Positions 7,095-14,265 of a stretch of DNA of 34,555 nucleotides are shown here, one piece after another (the stretch's first letter is position 1; each line of letters begins with the position of its first letter). The notes beneath the pieces were generated by a model. The model worked only from the letters and a program-made list of their open reading frames with translations. It did no database searches and had not been told where the DNA came from. Location of the stretch: assembly GCA_910577225.1 (NCBI GenBank), contig CAJTMV010000042.1:1-34555 (forward strand), given 5' to 3'. This DNA comes from an uncultured Eubacterium sp. (lineage in GTDB: Bacteria; Bacillota; Clostridia; Lachnospirales; Lachnospiraceae). Both the position numbers and the translations under genes were made by a program.

Positions 7095-7658
7095 TTGAGA
7101 AAAAAATCACATATTACGCTGGCAAAATATCTGGTCAGCGAATCCAGAGATAAAGAATTAAAAAAACATAAGTATTCATTTTATCTGGGAAGTGTTTTAC
7201 CGGATATTAAACCGTCATTTATTTATAGAAGACACGAAATTACAGAAACGTTTCCCGCTCTGCAAAAGCGGATCCGGGTATTATCTGAGCAAAATGCAGA
7301 GGGAAAAGAAAAAAATAATTCCAAATATTACAGACATCTGGGAGAGGTGTCTCATTATATTGCAGACTATTTTACTTATCCGCATAATGAAAAATTTGCG
7401 GGAGGTTTTCGGGAACATTGTTTTTATGAGGAAGTTCTGAAAAAACAGCTGCGTCAGCATATCCAAAGCGGCAAAGCGGCCAGCCGTAAGAAAAAATATA
7501 TCGAATTTTCTGCGCCGGAGGCACTGTTTGACTTTGTCGAAAAAACACATCAGGATTATCTTTCCGGACAAAATACTGTGGAAGGGGATATTAGCCATAT
7601 TATCCCGATAAACAGTCAGGTAATAAAGAGCATTACGCATTTTGCGAGACAGGCGTAA
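7095..7658 (+). CDS. Zinc-dependent phospholipase C-like family protein
   Basis: A 187-residue protein of the zinc-dependent phospholipase C / S1-P1-like fold. Likely metal ligands are in order: His6, Asp37 in GSVLPDIKPSF, His47, His81/His87/Asp91 in HLGEVSHYIADYFTYPHN, and His108/Glu112 in REHCFYEE. Related proteins hydrolyse phosphoesters, but this compact cytoplasmic type (no signal peptide) has no proven substrate. The frame is open back to 7023, but that ATG is inside the preceding hairpin. The TTG at 7095 has AGGGGG 9 nt upstream and gives the N-terminus MRKKSHITLAKYL that I would expect for the family; ATG 7071 or 7077 remain possible. Confidence 0.75.
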   Translation: MRKKSHITLAKYLVSESRDKELKKHKYSFYLGSVLPDIKPSFIYRRHEITETFPALQKRIRVLSEQNAEGKEKNNSKYYRHLGEVSHYIADYFTYPHNEKFAGGFREHCFYEEVLKKQLRQHIQSGKAASRKKKYIEFSAPEALFDFVEKTHQDYLSGQNTVEGDISHIIPINSQVIKSITHFARQA

Positions 7659-7728
7659 GGAGCATGTAAAACCCTGGTGTGAACGGTAACTTTTGCGTAT
7701 CCTGTCGAATGCTGTCGATGTGAAATAA

Positions 7729-7758
7729 TTGACTTTTTTTGTAAAATAATAGTACAAT
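7729..7758 (+). promoter_or_regulatory. Promoter of the Spo0E-like gene
   Basis: TTGACT (7729-7734), an 18-bp spacer and TACAAT (7753-7758), about 47 bases before the ATG at 7805. Confidence 0.7.
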
Positions 7759-7804
7759 AGTGTTGCCGCAGTATTAATCAGTCCCATAGGAATGGTGATT
7801 AAGG

Positions 7805-7966
7805 ATGAATCAAGAAAGTACATTAAGAATGGAGATCGAGTATCTCCGGGAAAAGTTGAATGAAGCAGCATTGCGAGACCTGAATTCAGAAGAATGTTTT
7901 CGCCTCAGCCTGAAACTGGATGCGGTGCTGGAAAAATATTATAACGCGGGGGGAACGCCGTTATAA
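7805..7966 (+). CDS. Spo0E-like aspartyl-phosphate phosphatase
   Basis: A 53-residue protein starting MNQESTLRMEIEYLREKLNE. It has the Spo0E family layout: a first helix I-E-x-L-R-x-x-L, a short loop, then a second helix with the signature S-x-x-L-D (here SLKLDAVLEKYY), in which the conserved Ser and Asp are present. Spo0E-type proteins dephosphorylate Spo0A~P and so delay or prevent sporulation; some paralogues act on other response regulators. It has its own promoter and a perfect-stem terminator, so it is a separate unit just ahead of the division cluster. Only ATG 7805 can start it, because an in-frame TGA lies at 7796. The ribosome binding site is weak: AGGA is 13 nt away and AAGG abuts the ATG, so translation may be low. 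Confidence 0.8.
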   Translation: MNQESTLRMEIEYLREKLNEAALRDLNSEECFRLSLKLDAVLEKYYNAGGTPL

Positions 7967-8010
7967 GCTGAGAAAGGCACTATCTGGCTGGTTTTATGCG
8001 GGCAGCATTA

Positions 8011-8048
8011 AAAAAGAGAGAATGGAAATTTCCATTCTCTCTTTTTTT
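8011..8048 (+). terminator. Terminator after the Spo0E-like gene
   Basis: AAAGAGAGAATGGAAA (8013-8028) pairs over all 16 bases with 8029-8044, and a T run follows. The A-rich 5' flank means it could act in both directions. Confidence 0.9.
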
Positions 8049-8060
8049 CTGAAAAATTAC

Positions 8061-8089
8061 TTGTCAAACGAGACAAAGAAGGTTATATT
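8061..8089 (+). promoter_or_regulatory. Main promoter of the mraZ/dcw operon
   Basis: TTGTCA (8061-8066), a 17-bp spacer and TATATT (8084-8089). The predicted start, near 8096, falls just before the GTGG repeats. Confidence 0.75.
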
Positions 8090-8099
8090 TATATTAGAC

Positions 8100-8155
8100 G
8101 TGGAGGAAAGTGGTTGAGAGTGGTAGAAAAAGTGAATGATGTGGTGGATAAGTGG
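8100..8155 (+). promoter_or_regulatory. Putative MraZ operator: GTGG repeats with 10-bp phasing
   Basis: GTGG occurs at 8100, 8110 and 8120, exactly one helical turn apart, with further copies at 8141, 8144 and 8152. MraZ is known to bind three or four direct TGG-containing repeats with about 10-bp spacing upstream of its own gene. The site overlaps the predicted transcription start, as expected for autorepression. Confidence 0.75.
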
Positions 8156-8172
8156 GAAAGCGTTCCTGTAAG

Positions 8173-8220
8173 AAAATCGTATTCATGATCTGGCGGGCCT
8201 GCATGAACGAACGATTTTTT
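8173..8220 (+). terminator. Terminator-like leader hairpin before mraZ
   Basis: AAAATCGT (8173-8180) pairs with ACGATTTT (8211-8218) and TTCATG (8182-8187) with CATGAA (8202-8207). A run of six Ts ends the hairpin. It sits after the promoter and before the start codon, so it could act as an attenuator. Confidence 0.6.
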
Positions 8221-8287
8221 GACAGCGAATGATTTCCCGCAGATGAGTAGTTATTCACTGACTGTTCAACTGTAGAGGGTATGAGCG

Positions 8288-8719
8288 ATGTTCATGGGCG
8301 AATACAATCATACAATCGATGCAAAGGGCAGGCTGATCGTCCCTTCCAGGTTTCGGGAGAAACTGGGAGAAGAGTTTGTGGTTACGAAGGGACTGGATGA
8401 CTGTTTATTTGTATACCCTCTGGATGAATGGGCACACATCGAAGCAGCTTTCCGCAAAGTACCATTAACAAATAAAAAAGCAAGGGACTTTGTACGTTTT
8501 TTCTTTGCAGGGGCAGCCAGCTGCGAAGTGGACAAGCAGGGGAGAATTCTCCTGCCGCCGAACCTTCGCGCTTATGCGGGCCTTGAAAAAGAAATTGTAT
8601 CTGCGGGAGTGTTAAACCGCGTGGAAATCTGGGACAAGGAGAAGTGGGAAAAGAGCAATGACATCGGTGATATGGATGACATTGCAGATTACATGGCTGA
8701 ACTGGGAGTCAGCATTTAA
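8288..8719 (+). CDS. mraZ: Transcriptional regulator MraZ
   Basis: A 143-residue protein with two SpoVT/AbrB-like halves, each carrying the G-R-[IL]-x-[VL]-P core (DAKGRLIVPSRFR near residue 12 and DKQGRILLPPNLR near residue 80). MraZ forms a ring-shaped oligomer that binds GTGG-type direct repeats and controls the division and cell-wall cluster that it heads. The matching repeats are at 8100-8155. Start ATG 8288 has AGAGGG 8 nt upstream, and the N-terminus MFMGEYNHTIDAKGR is typical. Length is normal. rsmH follows after 22 bases. Confidence 0.97.
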   Translation: MFMGEYNHTIDAKGRLIVPSRFREKLGEEFVVTKGLDDCLFVYPLDEWAHIEAAFRKVPLTNKKARDFVRFFFAGAASCEVDKQGRILLPPNLRAYAGLEKEIVSAGVLNRVEIWDKEKWEKSNDIGDMDDIADYMAELGVSI

Positions 8720-8741
8720 TCATCCGCGTTAGAAAGGGCCA

Positions 8742-9683
8742 ATGGAATTTAATCATACCTCGGTATTATTGCAGGAGACGATCGGGCAGTTAAACATCAG
8801 ACCTGACGGAATTTATGTAGATGGCACTTTGGGAGGCGGAGGACATGCTTATGAGGTGTTAAGCCGTTTGTCAGAACATGGACGTCTGATCGGTATCGAT
8901 CAGGATGCGGATGCCATACGTGCAGCATCCATACGTCTTGGCAGATTTCAGGACCGTGTCAGCATTGTGCGCAGTAATTATGCGGATATGCGTACGCAGC
9001 TGCACAGACTTGGGATCGGCAGGGTGGATGGAATTATTCTGGATCTTGGCGTATCGTCTTATCAGCTGGATACGCCGGCACGGGGATTTACCTATCGGGA
9101 AGAAAACGCGCCGTTAGACATGCGCATGGACGACAGGCAGGAGCTGACTGCAAAAGATATTGTGAACGAATACAGCGAAAAAGAGCTCTTTCGGATCATA
9201 CGCGATTATGGAGAGGACAAGTTTGCCAAAAACATAGCGAAACATATCGTAAATACAAGAAGAGAAAAAAAGATTCTTACAACCGGGGAATTGTGCGCGG
9301 TTATTCGGGGCGCGATTCCCATGAAGGTGCAAAAGAGCGGCGGCCATCCGGCTAAAAGGACGTTTCAGGCGATTCGTATTGAACTGAACCGCGAACTGGA
9401 CGTGTTAAAGGACAGCCTGGATGACATGATCGATCTGTTAAACGATGGCGGACGTATTTGCGTCATCACCTTTCATTCGTTAGAAGATCGTATCGTAAAA
9501 ACGACTTTTCGAAAAAATGAAAACCCATGCGTCTGCCCGCCGGATTTTCCGGTCTGCGTGTGCGGCAGGGTATCGAAAGGAAAAGCGGTTCGTAAGCCGA
9601 TTGTACCATCCGAGGAAGAATTGAAAAATAATAAACGTTCAAAGAGTGCCAGGCTCAGAGTGTTTGAACGGAAGGAGCAGTGA
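8742..9683 (+). CDS. rsmH: 16S rRNA (cytosine(1402)-N(4))-methyltransferase
   Basis: A 313-residue S-adenosylmethionine-dependent methyltransferase that modifies C1402 in the decoding centre of 16S rRNA. The AdoMet motif GTLGGGGHA is at residues 28-36, followed by IGIDQDADAI, then LDLGVSSYQLD and, near the C-terminus, the family hallmark VITFHSLEDRIVK. A C-x-C-P-P-x4-C-x-C cluster near residue 265 is usual for the family. AAAGGG precedes the ATG. Its TGA overlaps the ATG of ftsL, so translation is probably coupled. Confidence 0.97.
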   Translation: MEFNHTSVLLQETIGQLNIRPDGIYVDGTLGGGGHAYEVLSRLSEHGRLIGIDQDADAIRAASIRLGRFQDRVSIVRSNYADMRTQLHRLGIGRVDGIILDLGVSSYQLDTPARGFTYREENAPLDMRMDDRQELTAKDIVNEYSEKELFRIIRDYGEDKFAKNIAKHIVNTRREKKILTTGELCAVIRGAIPMKVQKSGGHPAKRTFQAIRIELNRELDVLKDSLDDMIDLLNDGGRICVITFHSLEDRIVKTTFRKNENPCVCPPDFPVCVCGRVSKGKAVRKPIVPSEEELKNNKRSKSARLRVFERKEQ

Positions 9684-10174
9684 TGAGCAGACGAAAAGAG
9701 CAAAGATCCTACGGGATCTACACGTATGAAGATGGCAATACAGTCCGGCGGCTGGAAACTGCACCAGATTACCACGAGGAACGTATCAAAAGAAAAGAAG
9801 AGAGGAGGATATCTGAACAGAAGCGCAGACGCAGGCGTGCGGCCAGAAGAAACCGCGAACGAGCGCTGAAAATGAATGCTGGATACGTAGCTTTTTTATC
9901 CGTATGTGTGATGGCAGTTGCGTTAACTTCAGCAGCGTATGTGGATCTGCAGTCGGATCTGATTATCAGGCAGCGTTCGATTGAAAAGCTGCAGGGAGAG
10001 ATATCCGCCCTGAAACTTGAAAACGATGCGGCATATAAACGGATTACCGTATCGATCGATCTGAAAGAAGTAAAAAAGCAGGCGAGAAAACTGGGAATGA
10101 AATACCCGACAGATAAGCAGATCATATATTATTCCATCGACAATGCAGATTATATGACACAGTATAAGGAATAG
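9683..10174 (+). CDS. ftsL: Cell division protein FtsL-like
   Basis: A 163-residue bitopic membrane protein. It has a very basic cytoplasmic N-terminus (an Arg/Lys run at about 36-60), one transmembrane helix (about 67-87) and an extracellular leucine-zipper coiled coil (about 88-125). This is the layout of FtsL, which joins DivIC and DivIB in the divisome. Sequence conservation in FtsL is low, so the name rests on shape and on the position between rsmH and a PBP. The ATG at 9683 overlaps the rsmH stop (TGATG) and has GAAGGAG 6 nt before it; a GTG at 9680 is also in frame. The cytoplasmic region is longer than in B. subtilis FtsL. Confidence 0.85.
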   Translation: MSRRKEQRSYGIYTYEDGNTVRRLETAPDYHEERIKRKEERRISEQKRRRRRAARRNRERALKMNAGYVAFLSVCVMAVALTSAAYVDLQSDLIIRQRSIEKLQGEISALKLENDAAYKRITVSIDLKEVKKQARKLGMKYPTDKQIIYYSIDNADYMTQYKE

Positions 10175-10207
10175 GACAGAAACAAAAATATAAGATAAAG
10201 GTGGCGT

Positions 10208-12310
10208 ATGGCAGCAGGAAACCGTTCCAACAGGAAACGAAGAAAAAAAAGGCCAGGGCGTAAATGGCTAAAGCTAAACCGCAGAAATCATCTAAAGATG
10301 ATGATTGTGTTTTTTTGCATTGTGTCAGCTCTGGCCGGTCTGACAGGCCGCCTGGTGTATATAGAACATACAAGCGGCCAGAAATATCAGAAAATTGTAC
10401 TGGCACAGGCCAATTACGACAGCCAGACCATTCCGTTTCGCAGAGGAGACATTCTGGACTGCAATGGAATCGCACTGGCAACAAGTCTGGACGTATATAA
10501 TATTATTTTGGACAGCGTTGTGATTTCATCGAATGAAAAGTATCTGGAACCGACCATACAGGCGCTGATGACCAGCTTTCCGCAGGAGCTTTCGGAAACG
10601 GAGATCCGCACATTTATTAAAGAGAATCCGCAGAGCAGATATAAAGTGCTTGCCAAAGAGATTCCTTATGAAAAGATTCAGGTATTTCTCGAAAAACAAA
10701 ACGGGGAATCTGAAGAACAAAAAGCTGGCAAAGAGAAAGAAGATGGTGAACAAAAAGATCACGCAAAAGAAAACGACGATAATAAAAACGACGATAATAA
10801 AAACGATGAAAAAGAAGAGGACGAGGAGGACACCTCAAAATATATCAGAGGCGTCTGGTTTGAAAAAGAATATAAACGAAATTATCCGTATAAAACGCTT
10901 GCAAGCGCTGTCATAGGTTCTACGACATCCGGAAACCTGGGAATGGCAGGGCTGGAAAATTATTATAACAGCACGTTAAACGGTACCAATGGCAGACAAT
11001 ACGGTTATCTGAATTCGGACAATGCCATGGAAAAGACCATCAAGGATGCGGTAAATGGAAATAATATTATTACAACGATAGATATGAACATTCAGACGGT
11101 TGTGGAGGCCAAAATAAAGGAATTTGACAAAGCGTACCGCAATGAAGCAAGACCGGGAAACGGAGCGGAGAATATTGGCGTTATCATACAAGATCCGAAT
11201 ACAGGCGCTGTTATGGCAATGGCAGACTTTCCGGATTATGATCTGTCCAACCCGCGTTCCCTGGAAGGTTTTTTTACGCAAAAAGAAATCGATGAGATGG
11301 ACGAAGACAAAAAGGCGGAAGAGCTGAATAAAATCTGGCGTAATTTCTGTATCAGCGATACCTTCGAACCAGGTTCGGTACAAAAGCCGCTGACCGTGGC
11401 AGCCGGACTGGACAGCGGCAAATTAAGCGGCAGAGAGACGTTTGAATGCGACGGATACGAGCAGATTGCAGACAAAAAAATTCGCTGCGTGGCCAGGTCC
11501 GGACATGGGACCGAGACGATACAAAAGGCCCTGATGGATTCGTGCAACGATGCGCTGATGCAGATGGTCCGAAAAATCGGCAAAGATACGTTTGGCAGTT
11601 ATCAGAGCGATTTTGGCATGGGATTTAAGACCAATATTGATCTGCCTGGAGAAGCCAGGACGGATACGCTGATTCGTACACAGGATCAGATGTCTTCGGT
11701 AGACCTAGCAAGTTCTTCTTTCGGGCAGTCTTTTAACTGTACCATGATTCAGATGATCAGCGCGTTTAGTTCACTGATCAACGGCGGTAATTATTACCGT
11801 CCGTATCTGGTATCCAAGATTACAGACGAAAACGGCAGTCTGGTAAAAGAAATCAAACCGGAGCTGTTAAAACAGACGGTATCGAAAGAAACAAGCGATA
11901 AATTAAAAGAATATTTATTTGCTACGGTCAGCGAGGGAACCGCGGGTGTTGCGAAGGTGCCGGGGTATTCCATGGGCGGAAAGACAGGGACGGCTCAAAA
12001 GCTGCCGCGAACAGACAACAATTATGTCGTTTCCTTTATCGGATATCTGCCGCAGGAGCACCCGCAGCTGGTCATATACGTGGTCATCGATACGCCGAAT
12101 CAGCCGACGGAGCATGAGGAGCAGGCCCATAGTACATTTGCACAAAACCTGGGGAGGGAAATTTTGGAAGAGATTCTTCCATATATGAATATTTATCAGG
12201 ACGAAAAAGTGAAAAAAGATGCTTTGAAGAAAAAGGATACCAATATGTACACGGAGATTACCGGCTACGAAGCAAAAGCAGCATTAGGTGAGGCTGTAAA
12301 ATACAATTGA
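10208..12310 (+). CDS. pbpB: Class B penicillin-binding protein (septal transpeptidase) with acidic insert
   Basis: A 700-residue class B PBP that cross-links septal peptidoglycan. Order: basic cytoplasmic tail, one TM helix (about 30-50), dimerisation/pedestal domain (about 70-310), transpeptidase domain (about 320-660). The active-site motifs are Ser390-Val-Gln-Lys393 in EPGSVQKP, Ser445-Cys-Asn447, and Lys592-Thr-Gly-Thr595. SVQK keeps SxxK but differs from the usual STFK. Residues about 163-212 form an acidic, Lys/Glu/Asp/Asn-rich low-complexity insert in the pedestal domain, with a 15-bp tandem repeat in its DNA. No PASTA domains. Position after ftsL matches B. subtilis pbpB, so the symbol is by synteny. 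RBS AAGGTGG lies just upstream of ATG 10208. Confidence 0.9.
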   Translation: MAAGNRSNRKRRKKRPGRKWLKLNRRNHLKMMIVFFCIVSALAGLTGRLVYIEHTSGQKYQKIVLAQANYDSQTIPFRRGDILDCNGIALATSLDVYNIILDSVVISSNEKYLEPTIQALMTSFPQELSETEIRTFIKENPQSRYKVLAKEIPYEKIQVFLEKQNGESEEQKAGKEKEDGEQKDHAKENDDNKNDDNKNDEKEEDEEDTSKYIRGVWFEKEYKRNYPYKTLASAVIGSTTSGNLGMAGLENYYNSTLNGTNGRQYGYLNSDNAMEKTIKDAVNGNNIITTIDMNIQTVVEAKIKEFDKAYRNEARPGNGAENIGVIIQDPNTGAVMAMADFPDYDLSNPRSLEGFFTQKEIDEMDEDKKAEELNKIWRNFCISDTFEPGSVQKPLTVAAGLDSGKLSGRETFECDGYEQIADKKIRCVARSGHGTETIQKALMDSCNDALMQMVRKIGKDTFGSYQSDFGMGFKTNIDLPGEARTDTLIRTQDQMSSVDLASSSFGQSFNCTMIQMISAFSSLINGGNYYRPYLVSKITDENGSLVKEIKPELLKQTVSKETSDKLKEYLFATVSEGTAGVAKVPGYSMGGKTGTAQKLPRTDNNYVVSFIGYLPQEHPQLVIYVVIDTPNQPTEHEEQAHSTFAQNLGREILEEILPYMNIYQDEKVKKDALKKKDTNMYTEITGYEAKAALGEAVKYN
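10772..10809 (+). repeat. 15-bp tandem repeat in the acidic insert of the first PBP
   Basis: AACGACGATAATAAA occurs at 10772-10786 and 10787-10801, with a partial third copy after. It encodes N-D-D-N-K repeats and keeps the frame. Confidence 0.85.
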
Positions 12311-12327
12311 TCCGGTAAAAAATACAT

Positions 12328-12380
12328 AACCTCATAATTGCAGAATAAGCTATAATAACTGCTATTATGAGGTTTGTTTT
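12328..12380 (+). promoter_or_regulatory. Long hairpin containing the ribosome binding site of the second PBP
   Basis: AACCTCATAAT (12328-12338) pairs perfectly with ATTATGAGGTT (12364-12374); after one T-T mismatch, GCAG (12340-12343) pairs with CTGC (12359-12362). TGTTTT then leads into the ATG at 12381. The only candidate ribosome binding site, GAGG at 12369-12372, is inside the 3' arm. The element could be an intrinsic terminator, a translational block, or both. Confidence 0.75.
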
Positions 12381-14123
12381 ATGAATGGGACAAAGACGTA
12401 TAACCGAAAAAAAATTGTTATTGTATTTTTTTGCATCGCATTTGGCATGATATTCCTTGCAGGCCGTCTGGTTTATCTGATGGTGTTTCAGTCGGAGTTT
12501 TACAGTGCAAAAGCAAAGGACCTGCATGAAAGAGAGCGGGATATCAAAGCAGCGAGAGGAAAGATTTTGGACGTTAACGGAAAGGTACTTGCTTCTAACC
12601 GCAGCGTTTGTACAATTTCCGTCATTCACAGTCAGATCAAAGACGCGCCGAAGATTATCGAGGTACTATCCAAAGAACTGGAGCTGGATGAGGAGACCGT
12701 GAGAAAACGGGTGGAAAAAGTCAGTGCCATCGAACGGGTAAAGTCGAATGTGCCGAAAGAAATCGGAGATAAAATCCGTGATTATAAGCTGGCCGGCGTA
12801 AAAGTAGACGAGGACTATAAAAGATACTATTTGTACGACAGTCTCGCATCCAAAGTGCTTGGCTTTACAGGGGGTGATAATCAGGGGATTATAGGACTGG
12901 AAGTCGTATACGATAAAAAAATGATGGGTACCAACGGTAAGATTTTAACGCTGACGGACGCCAGAGGAGTAGAACTTGCCGATGCCGGCGAAAGCAGGCG
13001 AAATCCTGTGGACGGCAACAACCTCAGAATCAGTCTGGACTATAACATTCAGATGTACGCACAGCAGGCGGCGGAAAAGGTTATGCAGGCGAAGGAGGCA
13101 GATAGTGTCAGCGTCATTATTATGAAACCTTCCAACGGAGAGATTATGGCGATGGTGAATCTGCCGGAATTCAACCTGAACGAGCCGTATGAGCTGCCGG
13201 AAGGAAGCGCCTGGTCGAATGCGGAAGAAAAGCAGAACCTGCTCAATCAGATGTGGAGAAACGGCTGTATCAACGATACTTATGAACCGGGCTCCACATT
13301 TAAAGTAATTACCGCCTCGGCAGCACTGGAAGCAGGCGTCGTTTCTTTAAACGATAACTTTTTTTGTCCCGGCTATAAGATTGTCGAAGACAGACGTATC
13401 CGATGTGCCAGAACAAGCGGACACGGCGCGCAGAGCTTTGTACAGGGACTTGAAAATTCCTGTAATCCGGTGTTTATTGAGCTTGGCATGCGTCTTGGTA
13501 CGGATCAGTATTATAAATATTTCAAACAGTTTGGGCTTTTGTCCAAAACAGGTATCGATCTGCCGGGAGAAGCAAGGACGATTATGCATGAAAAAAAGAA
13601 TATCGGTCAGGTAGAGCTGGCTACGATTTCTTTTGGACAGTCGTTTCAGATAACTCCGGTACAGCTTGCGGTGACGATTTCTTCTCTGATTAACGGAGGA
13701 AAGCGCGTAATACCGCATTTTGGGATTCAGATAGAAGATCAGGAAGGACATCCGGTAGAAACGTTTGATTATCAGCCGTCTGCGCAGATACTCAGTACAG
13801 AAACGTCAAAAACCATGCGTTCTCTGCTGGAGAAGGTTGTGTCAGAAGGCGGAGGCAACAAAGCGTACATTGAAGGTTATCAGATCGGCGGAAAGACGGC
13901 GACGTCTCAGACACTGCCAAGAAGCGCACACCGATATATTTCTTCTTTTATGTGTTTTGCGCCGGCAGAAGATCCGCAGGTATTATGCCTTGTCATTATT
14001 AACAATCCGACGGGCGTTTACTATGGAGGCACGATTGCCGCGCCGGTAGCAAAAGAGATCTTTTTGAATATCCTTCCATATCTGGGTATTGAAAAAGATC
14101 CGGCCGCTGCAGAAAAAGAATAG
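12381..14123 (+). CDS. spoVD: Class B penicillin-binding protein, SpoVD-like
   Basis: A 580-residue class B transpeptidase, the second in the cluster. TM helix at about 11-33, pedestal domain to about 235, transpeptidase domain about 240-570. Motifs: Ser305-Thr-Phe-Lys308 in YEPGSTFK, Ser360-Cys-Asn362, and Lys505-Thr-Ala-Thr508. The third motif is KTAT where class B PBPs normally have KTGT. It is shorter than B. subtilis SpoVD and has no PASTA domain. Its place after the pbpB-like gene matches spoVD, which makes spore cortex peptidoglycan, but a vegetative role is equally possible. Start ATG 12381 follows GAGG at 8 nt spacing; that GAGG sits in the 12328-12374 hairpin. Confidence 0.88.
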   Translation: MNGTKTYNRKKIVIVFFCIAFGMIFLAGRLVYLMVFQSEFYSAKAKDLHERERDIKAARGKILDVNGKVLASNRSVCTISVIHSQIKDAPKIIEVLSKELELDEETVRKRVEKVSAIERVKSNVPKEIGDKIRDYKLAGVKVDEDYKRYYLYDSLASKVLGFTGGDNQGIIGLEVVYDKKMMGTNGKILTLTDARGVELADAGESRRNPVDGNNLRISLDYNIQMYAQQAAEKVMQAKEADSVSVIIMKPSNGEIMAMVNLPEFNLNEPYELPEGSAWSNAEEKQNLLNQMWRNGCINDTYEPGSTFKVITASAALEAGVVSLNDNFFCPGYKIVEDRRIRCARTSGHGAQSFVQGLENSCNPVFIELGMRLGTDQYYKYFKQFGLLSKTGIDLPGEARTIMHEKKNIGQVELATISFGQSFQITPVQLAVTISSLINGGKRVIPHFGIQIEDQEGHPVETFDYQPSAQILSTETSKTMRSLLEKVVSEGGGNKAYIEGYQIGGKTATSQTLPRSAHRYISSFMCFAPAEDPQVLCLVIINNPTGVYYGGTIAAPVAKEIFLNILPYLGIEKDPAAAEKE

Positions 14124-14156
14124 TTACTGTTTGCAGGTTTACCTGTGAACAGTAAC
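14123..14156 (+). terminator. Hairpin overlapping the stop of the second PBP gene
   Basis: GTTACTGTTTGCAGG (14123-14137) pairs with CCTGTGAACAGTAAC (14142-14156) around TTTA, with two G-U pairs. No T run follows (AAAGAATAAG), so it may be an mRNA 3'-end stabiliser or a weak terminator ahead of the mraY promoter. Confidence 0.5.
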
Positions 14157-14188
14157 AAAGAATAAGTTCTGAAATGTGCGCCAGCCTC

Positions 14189-14217
14189 TTGCAACATGCT
14201 GAAAAATCCGTTATACT
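14189..14217 (+). promoter_or_regulatory. Internal promoter before mraY
   Basis: TTGCAA (14189-14194), a 17-bp spacer and TATACT (14212-14217). It sits in the 142-bp gap between the second PBP and mraY and could drive mraY-murD-ftsW-divIB separately. Confidence 0.7.
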
Positions 14218-14265
14218 ATACCATGCCCCATTGGGTTAGCATGACAAATGAAAGAGGGATAAAGT

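Larger units (their letters stand above)
7967..8287. other. Gene-free regulatory stretch before mraZ
   Basis: It holds a terminator (8011-8048), the dcw promoter (8061-8089), a cluster of GTGG repeats (8100-8155) and a terminator-like leader hairpin (8173-8220). A reading frame at 7920-8117 crosses the terminator and is not a gene. Confidence 0.8.

Noticed and set aside
7920..8117. 65-codon frame crossing 7920-8117
   Set aside because: It overlaps the Spo0E-like gene in another frame and runs through the terminator and the dcw promoter.
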